64,000 nt of DNA. Origin: Streptomyces sp. Sge12 (lineage in GTDB: Bacteria > Actinomycetota > Actinomycetes > Streptomycetales > Streptomycetaceae). This document shows, in pieces, positions 40,483-51,273 of this stretch. Under the pieces are notes generated by a model that worked only from the letters and a program-made list of their open reading frames with translations, did no database searches and was not told where the DNA came from. The position numbers and the translations under genes are program-made. The stretch covers positions 7,430,501 through 7,494,500 of the forward strand of contig NZ_CP020555.1 in the NCBI RefSeq assembly GCF_002080455.1, in the 5' to 3' direction. How positions within the stretch are numbered: position 1 is the stretch's first letter; every line of letters begins with the position of its first letter.

Positions 40483-41976
40483 ATGAACCTCGGACGCACG
40501 AAGAACGAAACCGAACCCGGTGCCCCACCCCGCCAGGGGGCCGCACTCGCCGCCCTGGCCGCAGCGCAGTTCGCCGTGATGCTGGCCACCTCCATCGTGA
40601 ACGTTGCGCTGCCACAGATCCGCTCCGGAGTGGGCCTGTCGGACGGCGGCACCACCTGGGTGGTCAACGCCTACGGCCTGGCGTTCGGCGCACTGCTCCT
40701 CGCCGGCGGCCGGGCGGGCGACCTGCTCGGCCGCCGCCGGGTGCTGATCTCCGGCCTCGCCGTGTTCGCGGCAGCCTCGCTGGCGGCGGGACTGGCCGGC
40801 TCGCCGGGCCTGCTGATCGCCGCCCGCGCCCTCCAAGGCATCGGCGCCGCCGCCATCGCACCCGCCGCGCTCGCCCTGGCGATGGACCTGTTCCCGCCCG
40901 GCCCCGGCAGGGGCCGGGTCCTCGGAGTGTGGGGCGCCGTCTCCGGCGCGGGCGGCGCGGGCGGCGTCCTGCTGGGCGGCGTACTCACCCAGGCATGGGG
41001 CTGGCCCTGGCTCTTCCACGCCGTCGCGCTCGGCACGACGCTGGTCCTCATCGCCGTGGCGACGCTCGTACCCCGCGCCGGCACCCGCGGCTCCGGACGG
41101 TTCGACCTGCTGGGCACCGCGACCGTCACCCTCGCCCTGACCTGCCTGGTGTGGGCACTGACCAGCGCCCGCGCCCAGGGCTGGACCGACCCCGGAGTGC
41201 TGGCCGCCCTCCTGGGCGCCGCCGCGCTGCTCGTGGTCTTCGTCCTCGTCGAACGCCGCCGACCCGACGCCCTGGTCCCGGCCCGGCTGTTCACGGCCGG
41301 CCGGGTCGCCGCGGGCAATCTCCTGATGGCGCTGCTGGGATCCGTATGGATCGCGCTGTTCTTCTTCCTCCCGCTCTACCAGCAACAGGTCCTCGGCATG
41401 AGCCCGCTGGCCACCGGGGCGGGCCAACTCCCCCTCGCCGTCGCCAACATGCTCGGCGCGATCCTCGCGCCCCGCATCGCCGCCCGCATCGGCACCACGG
41501 CCACCCTGATCACGGGCCTGCTCGCCGAGGCCGCGGGGCTGCTGTGGCTGTCACGGATGAGAGCGGACGGGAGCTACCTCGTCGACGCCCTCGGACCGAG
41601 CGTCCTGGTCGGCCTCGGCCTGAGCCTCGCTTTCGTCCAGCTCACCGCGCTCGCCGTGGACGGCGTACCGCGGCAGGACACCGGCCTGGCCGGCGGACTG
41701 GTCAACACCACGCGCCAGGTCGGCGGCGCGATCGGGCTCGCTGCCCTCGCCACCCTCGCCGGCTCCGTCACCGCCCATGCGGCCACCCATCAGCCCCACC
41801 TGGAAGCCCTCACCGCGGGCTACCGGGCCGCCTTCGCGGTCTCGGCCGCGGTCCTGGCCGCCACCGCGCTCCTCGCGGTGCCGCTGACCCGCCCGCTCCG
41901 CCGCTCCCGCCGTGCCGTCCCGGAGGCCACGCCCTCCCCGCAGGGCCGGGCGACCGAACACGCACCCGCCGCCTGA
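40483..41976 (+). CDS. MFS transporter, DHA2 (14-TMS) drug exporter type
   Basis: 497 residues of very hydrophobic sequence, consistent with 14 membrane helices. The first-loop motif GGRAGDLLGRRRVLISGLAV is the MFS motif A, and AVSGAGGAGGVLLGGVLTQAWG is the motif C typical of proton-coupled exporters. Cytoplasmic C-terminal tail rich in Arg and Pro. It starts ATG 40483; the upstream region is not part of ectD. With the SRPBCC protein and a small membrane protein it forms a three-gene operon, perhaps for export of a toxic compound. Confidence 0.92.
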   Translation: MNLGRTKNETEPGAPPRQGAALAALAAAQFAVMLATSIVNVALPQIRSGVGLSDGGTTWVVNAYGLAFGALLLAGGRAGDLLGRRRVLISGLAVFAAASLAAGLAGSPGLLIAARALQGIGAAAIAPAALALAMDLFPPGPGRGRVLGVWGAVSGAGGAGGVLLGGVLTQAWGWPWLFHAVALGTTLVLIAVATLVPRAGTRGSGRFDLLGTATVTLALTCLVWALTSARAQGWTDPGVLAALLGAAALLVVFVLVERRRPDALVPARLFTAGRVAAGNLLMALLGSVWIALFFFLPLYQQQVLGMSPLATGAGQLPLAVANMLGAILAPRIAARIGTTATLITGLLAEAAGLLWLSRMRADGSYLVDALGPSVLVGLGLSLAFVQLTALAVDGVPRQDTGLAGGLVNTTRQVGGAIGLAALATLAGSVTAHAATHQPHLEALTAGYRAAFAVSAAVLAATALLAVPLTRPLRRSRRAVPEATPSPQGRATEHAPAA

Positions 41977-42052
41977 TCCACGTCTGATCCACAGCCCATC
42001 CCTCCGGGAACCCGATGATCCGGCGACCCGGCCACCCGAAGAAGACTCATCC

Positions 42053-42496
42053 ATGCACACCACCATCGACACCACGGCCCCCGTCGCCGTCCGCCTCTCG
42101 ACGGTGATCGACGCCTCTCCCGCGACCGTCTGGGAGCTGCACACCGACATCGACGACTGGGCGGCCTGGAACGACGGCGTCGACCGGGCCCGGCTGAACG
42201 GCCCGCTGGAGGTCGGCAGCAGCTTCACCTGGCTCACGCACGGCCTGGAGATCACCTCCACCGTCCTCGAACTGGTCCCCGGACAGCGGATCGTCTGGGG
42301 CGGGACCGTCGACGGCATCGTCGGCATCCACGTGTGGACCTTCGAGGAGTCCGGGGCCGGCGTCACCGTCCGCACCGAGGAGTCCTGGAGCGGGGACCCC
42401 GTCGACGCCGCGGTCGACGAGCTCACCGCCGCCCTGCGGGCCTCCCTGCAGAGCTGGCTCGACAGCCTCAAGGCACGCGCCGAACAGCCCGCCTGA
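42053..42496 (+). CDS. SRPBCC-fold protein
   Basis: 147 residues. VRLSTVIDASPATVWELHTD, then WAAWNDGVDRARLNGPLEVG and the terminal helix ALRASLQSWLDSLKARAE match the SRPBCC/polyketide cyclase family-2 type. Ligand unknown. 76 bp downstream of the MFS gene on the same strand. Confidence 0.9.
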   Translation: MHTTIDTTAPVAVRLSTVIDASPATVWELHTDIDDWAAWNDGVDRARLNGPLEVGSSFTWLTHGLEITSTVLELVPGQRIVWGGTVDGIVGIHVWTFEESGAGVTVRTEESWSGDPVDAAVDELTAALRASLQSWLDSLKARAEQPA

Positions 42497-42545
42497 CCGT
42501 CACCCCGCCCGCCCCACCCCCCACCCCCCGATGGAGGTCTCCACC

Positions 42546-43151
42546 GTGTCCAGCCACACCACCCTCTCGCCGCCCGTCGTCCGTGACCACCCCACCCGCC
42601 GCCCCCGCGAGGTCGACAACCGCGCGGCCTACGTCAGCTTCGGACTCGCCTACGTCCTCGGCCACGGCGCGGCCGCCGCCTCCCACGGATCCGCGCCCGT
42701 GCTCGACCTGCCCGGCTGGCTGCCCATGGCACTCCTCGGCCTCGGGCTCGTGACCGGCGTCGTCCTGGCCACGCTCGCCGCCCTACGGGCCCAGCACGGG
42801 GCCGGCGCACCGGAGATCCTCTCCGGAAAGCTGCTCGGCGCCGCCTGGATCATCGGGTTCACCGCACTGTTCCTCGCCGTCACCGGCCTGACGTCCGTAC
42901 TCGACCACCCGGAACTCCAGTCCGTCCTGTGGCCGGCCGGCTCCGGACTCGTCGTCGGCCTGCTCTACCTCGCCGAGGGCGCCGTACGCCGCAACGTGCT
43001 GCACTACAGCCTCGGCGTCTGGCTCGCCATCACCTCCACCGCGGCACTCGCGCTCGCGGCCCCCGGGTTCTACTGGGTCCTCGCCCTCGGGGGCGGCGGC
43101 GCCTACGCCCTCGCCGCGGCCCTCGAACACCGCCGCCTCCACGCCCGCTGA
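42546..43151 (+). CDS. small integral membrane protein
   Basis: 201 residues with about six hydrophobic helices (AAYVSFGLAYVLGHG, WLPMALLGLGLVTGVVLATL, WIIGFTALFLAVTGL, VLHYSLGVWLAITSTAALAL). GTG 42546 was chosen because GGAGG lies 8 bp upstream; ATG 42531 overlaps that ribosome site. Unknown function; last gene of the MFS operon. Confidence 0.75.
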   Translation: MSSHTTLSPPVVRDHPTRRPREVDNRAAYVSFGLAYVLGHGAAAASHGSAPVLDLPGWLPMALLGLGLVTGVVLATLAALRAQHGAGAPEILSGKLLGAAWIIGFTALFLAVTGLTSVLDHPELQSVLWPAGSGLVVGLLYLAEGAVRRNVLHYSLGVWLAITSTAALALAAPGFYWVLALGGGGAYALAAALEHRRLHAR

Positions 43152-43157
43152 CGGCCG

Positions 43158-43763
43158 TCAGGGCCGCAGGCCGGCCCGCCGCAGGGCGGCCTCCGAGAGC
43201 TCGCCGATGACGCGCTCGTCCCCGCGCCGCCAGGCGTCGGCGAGGCCTCCCGGCGGGGTGGGGAGCGAGAGGAGGTCGCCCAGCGGTCCGGTCAGGGCGC
43301 GCAGGGCGAGCAGGTCGGCGCCGCCCGGTGCGTCGAACAGGCGCCGCAGGGTGATGCTGCGCCGGATCCAGCGCAGGCGCGCGGGGAGCCACAACAGCAG
43401 GACGACGGCCACCGGCAGGACGATCAGGGCCACCGTGGTCAGCGTGGCCAGCTGGCCGACGGCGTCCTGCATCGACTGGCCGGCGTCCGCGAACCCGCTA
43501 CTGGCGTCGGCCGCGGACTGGAGCGGCTTCTTCAGGAGGTCGCCGACGAACGGGACGTTCGAGGCCGCGTCGCCGGCGTCGGCGAGTCCGCCGGCGAGGC
43601 TGTCGCCGGAACTCTCCACCCTGCGGCCCGGCTCGGCCAACATCATGATCGCGTCGTGCACGGCCAGGGCGAACCACACCGCGGCGGCCATCAGGCCCAC
43701 GGCGATCAGGTCCGCGAGCACCTGGCGGTTCCGACGTGCTGGGGTCTGTGCGTAGAGGCGCAT
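43158..43763 (-). CDS. hypothetical membrane protein with two TM segments
   Basis: 201 residues. Two hydrophobic segments (LADLIAVGLMAAAVWFALAV and TVALIVLPVAVVLLLWLPAR) flank a Gly/Asp/Ala-rich extracytoplasmic loop (about residues 45-105) with SNVPFVGDLLKKPLQSAADA; a cytoplasmic tail follows. ATG 43763 with GGGAGC upstream. Streptomyces carry similar uncharacterised proteins. It converges with the MFS operon, 6 bp between stop codons. Confidence 0.75.
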   Translation of the reverse strand: MRLYAQTPARRNRQVLADLIAVGLMAAAVWFALAVHDAIMMLAEPGRRVESSGDSLAGGLADAGDAASNVPFVGDLLKKPLQSAADASSGFADAGQSMQDAVGQLATLTTVALIVLPVAVVLLLWLPARLRWIRRSITLRRLFDAPGGADLLALRALTGPLGDLLSLPTPPGGLADAWRRGDERVIGELSEAALRRAGLRP

Positions 43764-43942
43764 CGGCGGGCTCCCGTTCGAGTCAGGACGTCGAGGACGT
43801 ACGGACCCCACCGGACGGGCCCGGCCGGCCGGTCGACCGTACGCCGGTCTCTACCCTTCCACCGGCCCCGGCCGGCCAACCGCCCACCGCCGGAACCGGA
43901 CGAGCCGGCCGGTCACCGACCGGCCGGCCCGTCGAACCGGCC

Positions 43943-44105
43943 TAGGCCGTCTCTTCCGGATCTTGTCGGGCCCGGCCCGCCCGGCACGGCACCTCGCCGC
44001 GTTGTCGGGGCGCCCGAGTACGTCCAGTACACGGGCGCCCCTCCGCCTTGCGATGTACCGCACCGGACGACCCGGGCTGATCCGACAAGATCCGAAAGAG
44101 ACGGC

Positions 44106-44108
<3 letters not shown>
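43943..44108. mobile_element. 166-bp MITE-like element with terminal inverted repeats
   Basis: Two 27-bp ends in opposite direction (43943-43969 and 44082-44108) share the sequence GGCCGTCTCTT(C/T)CGGATCTTG with one mismatch. Both are bounded by CTAG, the target-duplication type of the IS5 subgroup. The interior has a 10-bp stem GGGGCGCCCG (44007-44041) and no ORF. The right-hand CTAG contains the katG stop codon. I recognise this type of small element as common in Streptomyces; a transposase gene is not in the window. Confidence 0.7.
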
Positions 44109-46295
<2,187 letters not shown>

Positions 46296-46475
46296 GTCCG
46301 TCCTTCTTCCTGTGTCGATGTTTCCTTCTGCTGGCTGCTTGCGTCGGCGCGTCCGTATGGTCGCGCACCGAAGGGCCTGCCGCCGCGAGAACACGCAGAG
46401 CGCGGGCGCGTAGAAAACAGTCGGAATTCGGAGCTAACGTTCTGTTGTCCCGCCGAGCCGAAAAGGTGAGCCGAT

Positions 46476-46910
46476 ATGAATGACCTGCTGGAGCGACTTC
46501 GGGGGCGCGGCTGGCGGATGACGTCCCAGCGGCGTGTCGTCGTGGAGGTCCTCGACGGCGATCACGTACACCTCACGGCCGACGAGGTGCACGCGCGCGC
46601 GGCGCAGCGGCTGCCGGAGATCGCCCGGGCGACCGTCTACAACACCCTGGGCGAGCTGGTCGCGATCGGGGAAGTGGTGGAGGTCTCCGTACAGGGCCGG
46701 GTGAAGCGCTTCGACCCCAACGCGCACCACCCGCACCAGCACTTGGTGTGCACGAGCTGCGGCCTCATCCGCGACGTCCATGCGACCGGTGTGCCGGCCG
46801 ATCTGCCACCGCAGGAGCGGTTCGGCTTCGTCGTGTCCGCGGTCGAGGTCACCTACCGCGGGTTGTGCCCTTCCTGCGCCTCCGGGGCGGCGGGGCCCGC
46901 CCGACCGTGA
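46476..46910 (+). CDS. Fur-family peroxide/metal regulator (CatR/FurA-like)
   Basis: 144 residues. Winged helix MTSQRRVVVEVLDGDHVHLT and RATVYNTLGELVAIGEVVEV, regulatory-metal segment HHPHQHLVCTSCG, and the structural zinc pairs CTSC and CPSC. Located divergently from katG with 180 bp between, it is the likely peroxide-responsive repressor of katG, as CatR/FurA are in Streptomyces. I did not find a convincing inverted-repeat operator in the gap; a TAACGT at 46435 could be its own -10 box. Confidence 0.93.
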   Translation: MNDLLERLRGRGWRMTSQRRVVVEVLDGDHVHLTADEVHARAAQRLPEIARATVYNTLGELVAIGEVVEVSVQGRVKRFDPNAHHPHQHLVCTSCGLIRDVHATGVPADLPPQERFGFVVSAVEVTYRGLCPSCASGAAGPARP

Positions 46911-46916
46911 CCGTGT

Positions 46917-47936
46917 TCAGCCGGAGCCGGAGCCGGAGCCGGAGCCAGCGCTCCGGGCCCGGTAGGCGCCGGGGGTGATGCCCTCCCACCGGGTGAACGC
47001 GCGGACCAGGGCCGTGGCTCCGCTCAGGCCGACGAGCGGAGCGAGCCGGTCGAGCGGCAGGTCCGTGGTCTCCAGCAGCAGACGGGCCCGGCGGTGCCGA
47101 GCGGCGTCGAGGAGGGCCCTCCAGGAGGTGCCCTCCTCCTGGAGGGACCGGCGCAGGGTGCGCGGGCTGAGGTGGACGCCCCGGCCCGCGTCGGCGAGGC
47201 CGGTGCCGTCGAGCGGGGCGTGCTCCAGCCACTGCCGGACCCGCTCGGCGAGGGTGACGGCGGTCGACAGCTCGCGCAGCAGCCGGTCCGCGTAGGCGCG
47301 GTGCAGGGCGCCGAGTTCGGGGTCGTGCGGGGCGCGGGGCCGGTCGAGGTCGCGGTTGGCGACGGTGAGCGCGTTCTCGGGGGCGTCGAAGGTGACGGGG
47401 CAGCCGAGGATCCGGGCATACGGCTCGGCGGAGCCGGCACGGGCGTGGGTGAAGGACACCGACAGCGGCGCCCAGTCGTCGCCGGCGACCCAGCGGGCGG
47501 CCCGCACGATGCCGGCGATGATCGCCTCCACCTGCTGGGGGTGCATGGTGGCGGGGTCGACGGTCGGCCGGTACCGGATACGGGTGGCCTCGCCGCCGCG
47601 TTCCAGGGAGACCGTGCCGGCCTGGCTGACCAGGGGGTGGTAGCGGACGGCCGCTTCGGCGGCCTCCGCGAGGCTCGCGCAGGTGAGCACCACGTGGCCG
47701 AGGACGTGCAGGCTGCCCGGCTTGATCCCGTCCCCGACGCGGAGACCGGCGTGCGGGTCGCCGCCGTGGGTGCCGATCACCGCGTCCCAGAGGGCGCGCA
47801 CCTCGGTGAACGGGAGCCGCTCCACGGGCGAGGCCCAGGCATCGGCCGCGGCCGTGCCGTCGGCGCCGTCCGCCGTGGCGTTCAGGACGGCGCGCGCGTA
47901 GGCCGCGGCGACGGTGGACGGCTCGATGCTGGGCAT
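46917..47936 (-). CDS. AraC-family regulator
   Basis: 339 residues. An N-terminal AraC-type ligand-binding domain of the Arabinose_bd/OruR group (residues about 15-200, LPFTEVRALWDAVIGTHGGD) and a C-terminal AraC helix-turn-helix pair (VHLSPRTLRRSLQEEGTSWR, then LVGLSGATALVRAFTRWEGI). The last nine residues are a GSGSGSGSG tail encoded by a GGAGCC hexanucleotide repeat (46918-46949), probably slippage-prone. Divergent from the DJ-1-like gene with 242 bp between, so it may regulate that operon. Confidence 0.9.
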   Translation of the reverse strand: MPSIEPSTVAAAYARAVLNATADGADGTAAADAWASPVERLPFTEVRALWDAVIGTHGGDPHAGLRVGDGIKPGSLHVLGHVVLTCASLAEAAEAAVRYHPLVSQAGTVSLERGGEATRIRYRPTVDPATMHPQQVEAIIAGIVRAARWVAGDDWAPLSVSFTHARAGSAEPYARILGCPVTFDAPENALTVANRDLDRPRAPHDPELGALHRAYADRLLRELSTAVTLAERVRQWLEHAPLDGTGLADAGRGVHLSPRTLRRSLQEEGTSWRALLDAARHRRARLLLETTDLPLDRLAPLVGLSGATALVRAFTRWEGITPGAYRARSAGSGSGSGSG

Positions 47937-48059
47937 GGCGGTCAGTCAATGCCGGGCGCGGCCCGCCGTCAACCGGCGGCCGGGCCGGGGAGTCAACGAG
48001 GTGGCCGCCAGGGTCAATGACCGGGACCCGCGGCGCTCCTAGGGTCGGGCTGCCCGTTG

Positions 48060-48130
48060 CGGCAGGCCGGCCCGCAGACCCGTTGGGCCCATGGACCCGT
48101 TGGACCCGCAGACCCGTAGACGCGCAGACC
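48060..48130 (+). repeat. GGACCCGTTG-type direct repeats in the DJ-1 promoter region
   Basis: Five to six imperfect direct repeats of AGACCCG or GGACCCGTTGG lie in the 242-bp gap between the AraC gene and the DJ-1-like gene. They could be binding sites for the divergent AraC regulator or a slippage product. Nothing else gene-like is in this gap. Confidence 0.4.
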
Positions 48131-48178
48131 TGCCGGCACGCGGCCGGTTCGCCGCATGCGCACCCGAAGGAGCACCTT

Positions 48179-48964
48179 TTGATCGTCTTTCTGCTGCCCT
48201 CGTCCGGCTACGACCCGACCGAGGCGGCCGTGCCCTGGGCCGCATTGCGGGACGCCGGGTACGACGTACGGTTCGCGACGCCCGACGGGCGGGTCGCACT
48301 GGCCGACCGCCGGCTGACGGACACCGGCTTCTCCTGGCTCTCCCCGTGGCTGATGACCCGTCGCGCCGAGCTGGCGGCCTACCGGCGGCTGACCGAGGAC
48401 CCCTGGTTCCGCGCCCCGCTGTCCTACGCCGAGGTCGATCCGGCCGCCCTGACGGGGTTGTTCGTACCCGGTGGCCACGCGCAGGGGATGCGCACGCTGC
48501 TGGAGGACACGGCCGCGCAGCGGCTGTTCGCCCGGGTCTTCCTGCTGGGGCTGCCGGTGGGAGCGGTGTGCCACGGGGTGCTGCTGGCCGCGCGGGCGAA
48601 GGACCCCACGACCGGGCGGTCGGTGCTCCACGGGCGGCGGACCACCGCCCTGACCGCGCTGCTGGAACTCACCGCCTGGAACCTGACCCGGCTGTGGCTG
48701 GGCGGCTACTACCGGACCTACCCGGCAACCGTCCAGGCGGAGGTCACCGCGGCCCTCGCCGATCCGGGCCACTTCCTGGCCGGCCCGCCGCTGCCGGTCC
48801 GGGACACGGCGGCGCGCCCCGGACGCGGTTTCACCGTGCGGGACGGCAACTACGTCTCCGCACGCTGGCCGGGTGACTGCCACCGCCTGGCGGCGGACTA
48901 CCTCGCGCTGGTCCGGTCGTACGGGCGCACCCCCGCGCCGTCCACCACAGAGAGCGGGAACTGA
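48179..48964 (+). CDS. DJ-1/PfpI-superfamily protein
   Basis: 261 residues. MIVFLLPSSGYDPTEAAVPW, LFVPGGHAQG (the Glu/Gly loop region) and the nucleophile-elbow GAVCHGVLLA with Cys131 and the following His identify a type 1 glutamine amidotransferase-like fold. TTG 48179 follows a perfect AAGGAG. It ends 1 bp before the PI-PLC gene, implying co-translation, so a shared function in a lipid or envelope stress response is possible. Activity may be glyoxalase, chaperone or protease; not decided. Confidence 0.85.
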   Translation: MIVFLLPSSGYDPTEAAVPWAALRDAGYDVRFATPDGRVALADRRLTDTGFSWLSPWLMTRRAELAAYRRLTEDPWFRAPLSYAEVDPAALTGLFVPGGHAQGMRTLLEDTAAQRLFARVFLLGLPVGAVCHGVLLAARAKDPTTGRSVLHGRRTTALTALLELTAWNLTRLWLGGYYRTYPATVQAEVTAALADPGHFLAGPPLPVRDTAARPGRGFTVRDGNYVSARWPGDCHRLAADYLALVRSYGRTPAPSTTESGN

Positions 48965-48965
48965 C

Positions 48966-51173
48966 ATGGCCCTGCGCAGTCGGCTGGCCACCGGGTCGCT
49001 GATCGCGGTACTGGGTACGGTCGCGGCGGGCGTCCCCGCGGCGACCACGGGCCCGGCGGCCGCCGCCACAAGGACCGTACCGGCGGCCCCGGCAGCGCCC
49101 GTGGCACCACCCGCAGTACCCGCAGCACCCGCAGCGCCGGCCACCGCCGCCACCGTGGATCTGGCGGGCTGGATGGGCGGGCTGCGCGCGGTCCTCGGCG
49201 ACCGTCCGCTGAACCGGATCGTGATGCCGGGCAGCCACGACTCGGGGTCCTGGAGCATCACCCGCGACAGCGGGGTGTGCAGTCACGGCGACCAGGCCGG
49301 CCTCGCGAACCGGTTCCCGTCGATCGCGGCGAGCCTGTCCCGCACCCAGAGCGGCACCATCGTCGACCAACTCAGCGGCGGTGCCCGCTACTTCGACCTG
49401 CGCCTGTGCAAGCAGGGCGGGCGGTGGTTCACTTACCACGGCGGTCCGATGGGCAGCCAGTTCTTCGACGTGCCGGACGGGCGCGGCGGGGTGGTGCGCG
49501 GCGAGGTCAACGGGATCGCGGAGTGGATCCGGTCGCACCCGCAGGAGGTCGTCATCATCCGGCTGTCGACGGCCGCCGCGCCGGACACCGCGCGCGCCGA
49601 CAACAGCGAGGCCGTCTCCGCGCTGGCGGCCGCGATCGGCGGCGGCGCCGGACACCCGTACCTGGCCGACGGATCGCTGAGCCCGACGTCGACGTACGAC
49701 CGGTTCCTGGCCGCCGGCAAGCGGGTGGTGCTCATCGACGACATGGCGACCACCGGCCGGCCGTGGGCCTGGGGACCCGGCTCGCAGACCTACCGGGGCA
49801 GCTACGTGCAGGCGGACACCGCCTGGACCGACTACGTGAAGGCCCTGTTCGACCCGCACACCCTGCGCAAGAACTTCGACGCCGTCCTGCGCCGCGGCGA
49901 CCAGGTCCTCGACCGGGCGCCGGCCCCGGCGGACACCGGGAAGTTCTTCGTCCTCCAGGAGATCATCGACCCCTCGCTGTCGATCCCGGACCTGGTCCTC
50001 GCGCAGGCACTGGAGAAGATCGGGGCGGTCCCCTCGTCGGTGGCCGACCAGTACCTCCTTCACCTGGAGCACCAGCTGAACCCGCTGGTGCTCGCGAAGC
50101 TGATGGGCGACTGGGGGACCTCCAACATCGCCGAGAACATGAACATCGTCATGACCGACGACGTCAACCAGGACGGTTCGGGGCTGCGCGCCGGGGAGCT
50201 CCAGCGCGGGATCATCGCCCAGAACACGCCGCCCACCACCGCGCGGACCTTCTACGGCGCGGAGATCGGCGCCGACGGGTCGTGGAGCGCGCCCACGCCG
50301 CTGGCCGGCTACGGCGGTTCGTTCCGGTTCGCCGGCGCGCGGGAATCCGTGGCCGCCCTGCCGGACGGCAGCACCCAGATCCTCGGACGCGGTCTCGACG
50401 GGAACCTCTACCACAACGTCCAGTCACCGGGCGGCGCGTGGCAGGGCTGGGCCCCTATGGCGGGGGTGGGCGGGGCTGCCGCCTTCAGCGGGCCCGAGTT
50501 CTCGATCACCGGCCTGCCCGACGGCTCGGCGCAGGTGATGGCCGTCGGCAACGACGGCCACGCCTACCACAACATCCGCCGGGCGGACGGGTCCTGGCAG
50601 GGCTGGTCCTCGGTGGCGGGGGACGGCGGCAGCGGACTCCTGCGGATCGCGGAAGTGTCGGCGTCGGGCATGCGCGACGGCTCGGCCCGGTTCCTGGTCT
50701 TCGGGGACGACGGCCGGATGCGGCTGGGCACCCGCCGGGCGGACGGCTCCTGGACCGGCTGGACGGTGGTGGCGGGCGTCGGCGCCCCCGATTTCCGCGG
50801 ATCCGCCCCGGCGATCGCCGCGCTGCCCGGCGGCGACAGCCAGATCGCGGCGATCGGCCTCGACGGCAATGTGTGGCACACCGTCCTGCGAGCGGACGGC
50901 TCCCGGCAGGGCTGGAGCGGGCCGCCCGGAGTGTCCACCGCCCGGATGGGCGCCGGCGCGATCGCCCTCACCGGCCTGCCGGACGGGAACAGCCGGCTGC
51001 TCGCCGTCGGCCTCGACGGCAACGTCTGGCACACGGTCCGCGACGGCAACGGCGCGTGGGCGCCCTGGCGCCCGGTGCCTGGCCCGAAGGGCGCCGGGAG
51101 CTTCCCCGGCGACCGGGTCGCGCTCGCCGGCCGGCCCGACGGGTCGGCCCGGTTGCTGGTGACCACGCGCTGA
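48966..51173 (+). CDS. secreted PI-PLC X-domain protein with propeller-like repeats
   Basis: 735 residues. Signal sequence RLATGSLIAVLGTVAAGVPA, then an Ala/Pro-rich linker. Residues about 70-440 are a phosphatidylinositol phospholipase C X-domain: MPGSHDSGSW with His91, DQLSGGARYFDLRL, and YHGG with His158, the two catalytic His. Residues about 445-735 contain repeats such as DGSAQVMAVGNDGHAYHNIR and LPDGNSRLLAVGLDGNVWHT, the same PLL/tectonin-like repeats as in the PHP protein at 27553. It likely cleaves phosphoinositide or glycosylphosphoinositol substrates outside the cell. Starts one base after the DJ-1-like gene. Confidence 0.88.
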   Translation: MALRSRLATGSLIAVLGTVAAGVPAATTGPAAAATRTVPAAPAAPVAPPAVPAAPAAPATAATVDLAGWMGGLRAVLGDRPLNRIVMPGSHDSGSWSITRDSGVCSHGDQAGLANRFPSIAASLSRTQSGTIVDQLSGGARYFDLRLCKQGGRWFTYHGGPMGSQFFDVPDGRGGVVRGEVNGIAEWIRSHPQEVVIIRLSTAAAPDTARADNSEAVSALAAAIGGGAGHPYLADGSLSPTSTYDRFLAAGKRVVLIDDMATTGRPWAWGPGSQTYRGSYVQADTAWTDYVKALFDPHTLRKNFDAVLRRGDQVLDRAPAPADTGKFFVLQEIIDPSLSIPDLVLAQALEKIGAVPSSVADQYLLHLEHQLNPLVLAKLMGDWGTSNIAENMNIVMTDDVNQDGSGLRAGELQRGIIAQNTPPTTARTFYGAEIGADGSWSAPTPLAGYGGSFRFAGARESVAALPDGSTQILGRGLDGNLYHNVQSPGGAWQGWAPMAGVGGAAAFSGPEFSITGLPDGSAQVMAVGNDGHAYHNIRRADGSWQGWSSVAGDGGSGLLRIAEVSASGMRDGSARFLVFGDDGRMRLGTRRADGSWTGWTVVAGVGAPDFRGSAPAIAALPGGDSQIAAIGLDGNVWHTVLRADGSRQGWSGPPGVSTARMGAGAIALTGLPDGNSRLLAVGLDGNVWHTVRDGNGAWAPWRPVPGPKGAGSFPGDRVALAGRPDGSARLLVTTR

Positions 51174-51199
51174 GCGAGCGGGACGAGTACGGCGAACGG

Positions 51200-51237
51200 G
51201 AGCGGGTGCGACCGAGTGCGACCGGTCGCACCCGCTC
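51200..51237. terminator. bidirectional terminator
   Basis: A perfect 14-bp stem GAGCGGGTGCGACC with its complement around a 10-nt loop, between the convergent PI-PLC and AI-2E transporter genes. Confidence 0.8.
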
Positions 51238-51273
51238 ACCGTTCGACCGGTGCGCCCTGGGCGGGGTGCCGCG

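Noticed and set aside
46296..46475. Fur or CatR box between katG and fur
   Set aside because: AT-containing stretches near 46411-46440 were inspected, but no inverted repeat of convincing length was found.
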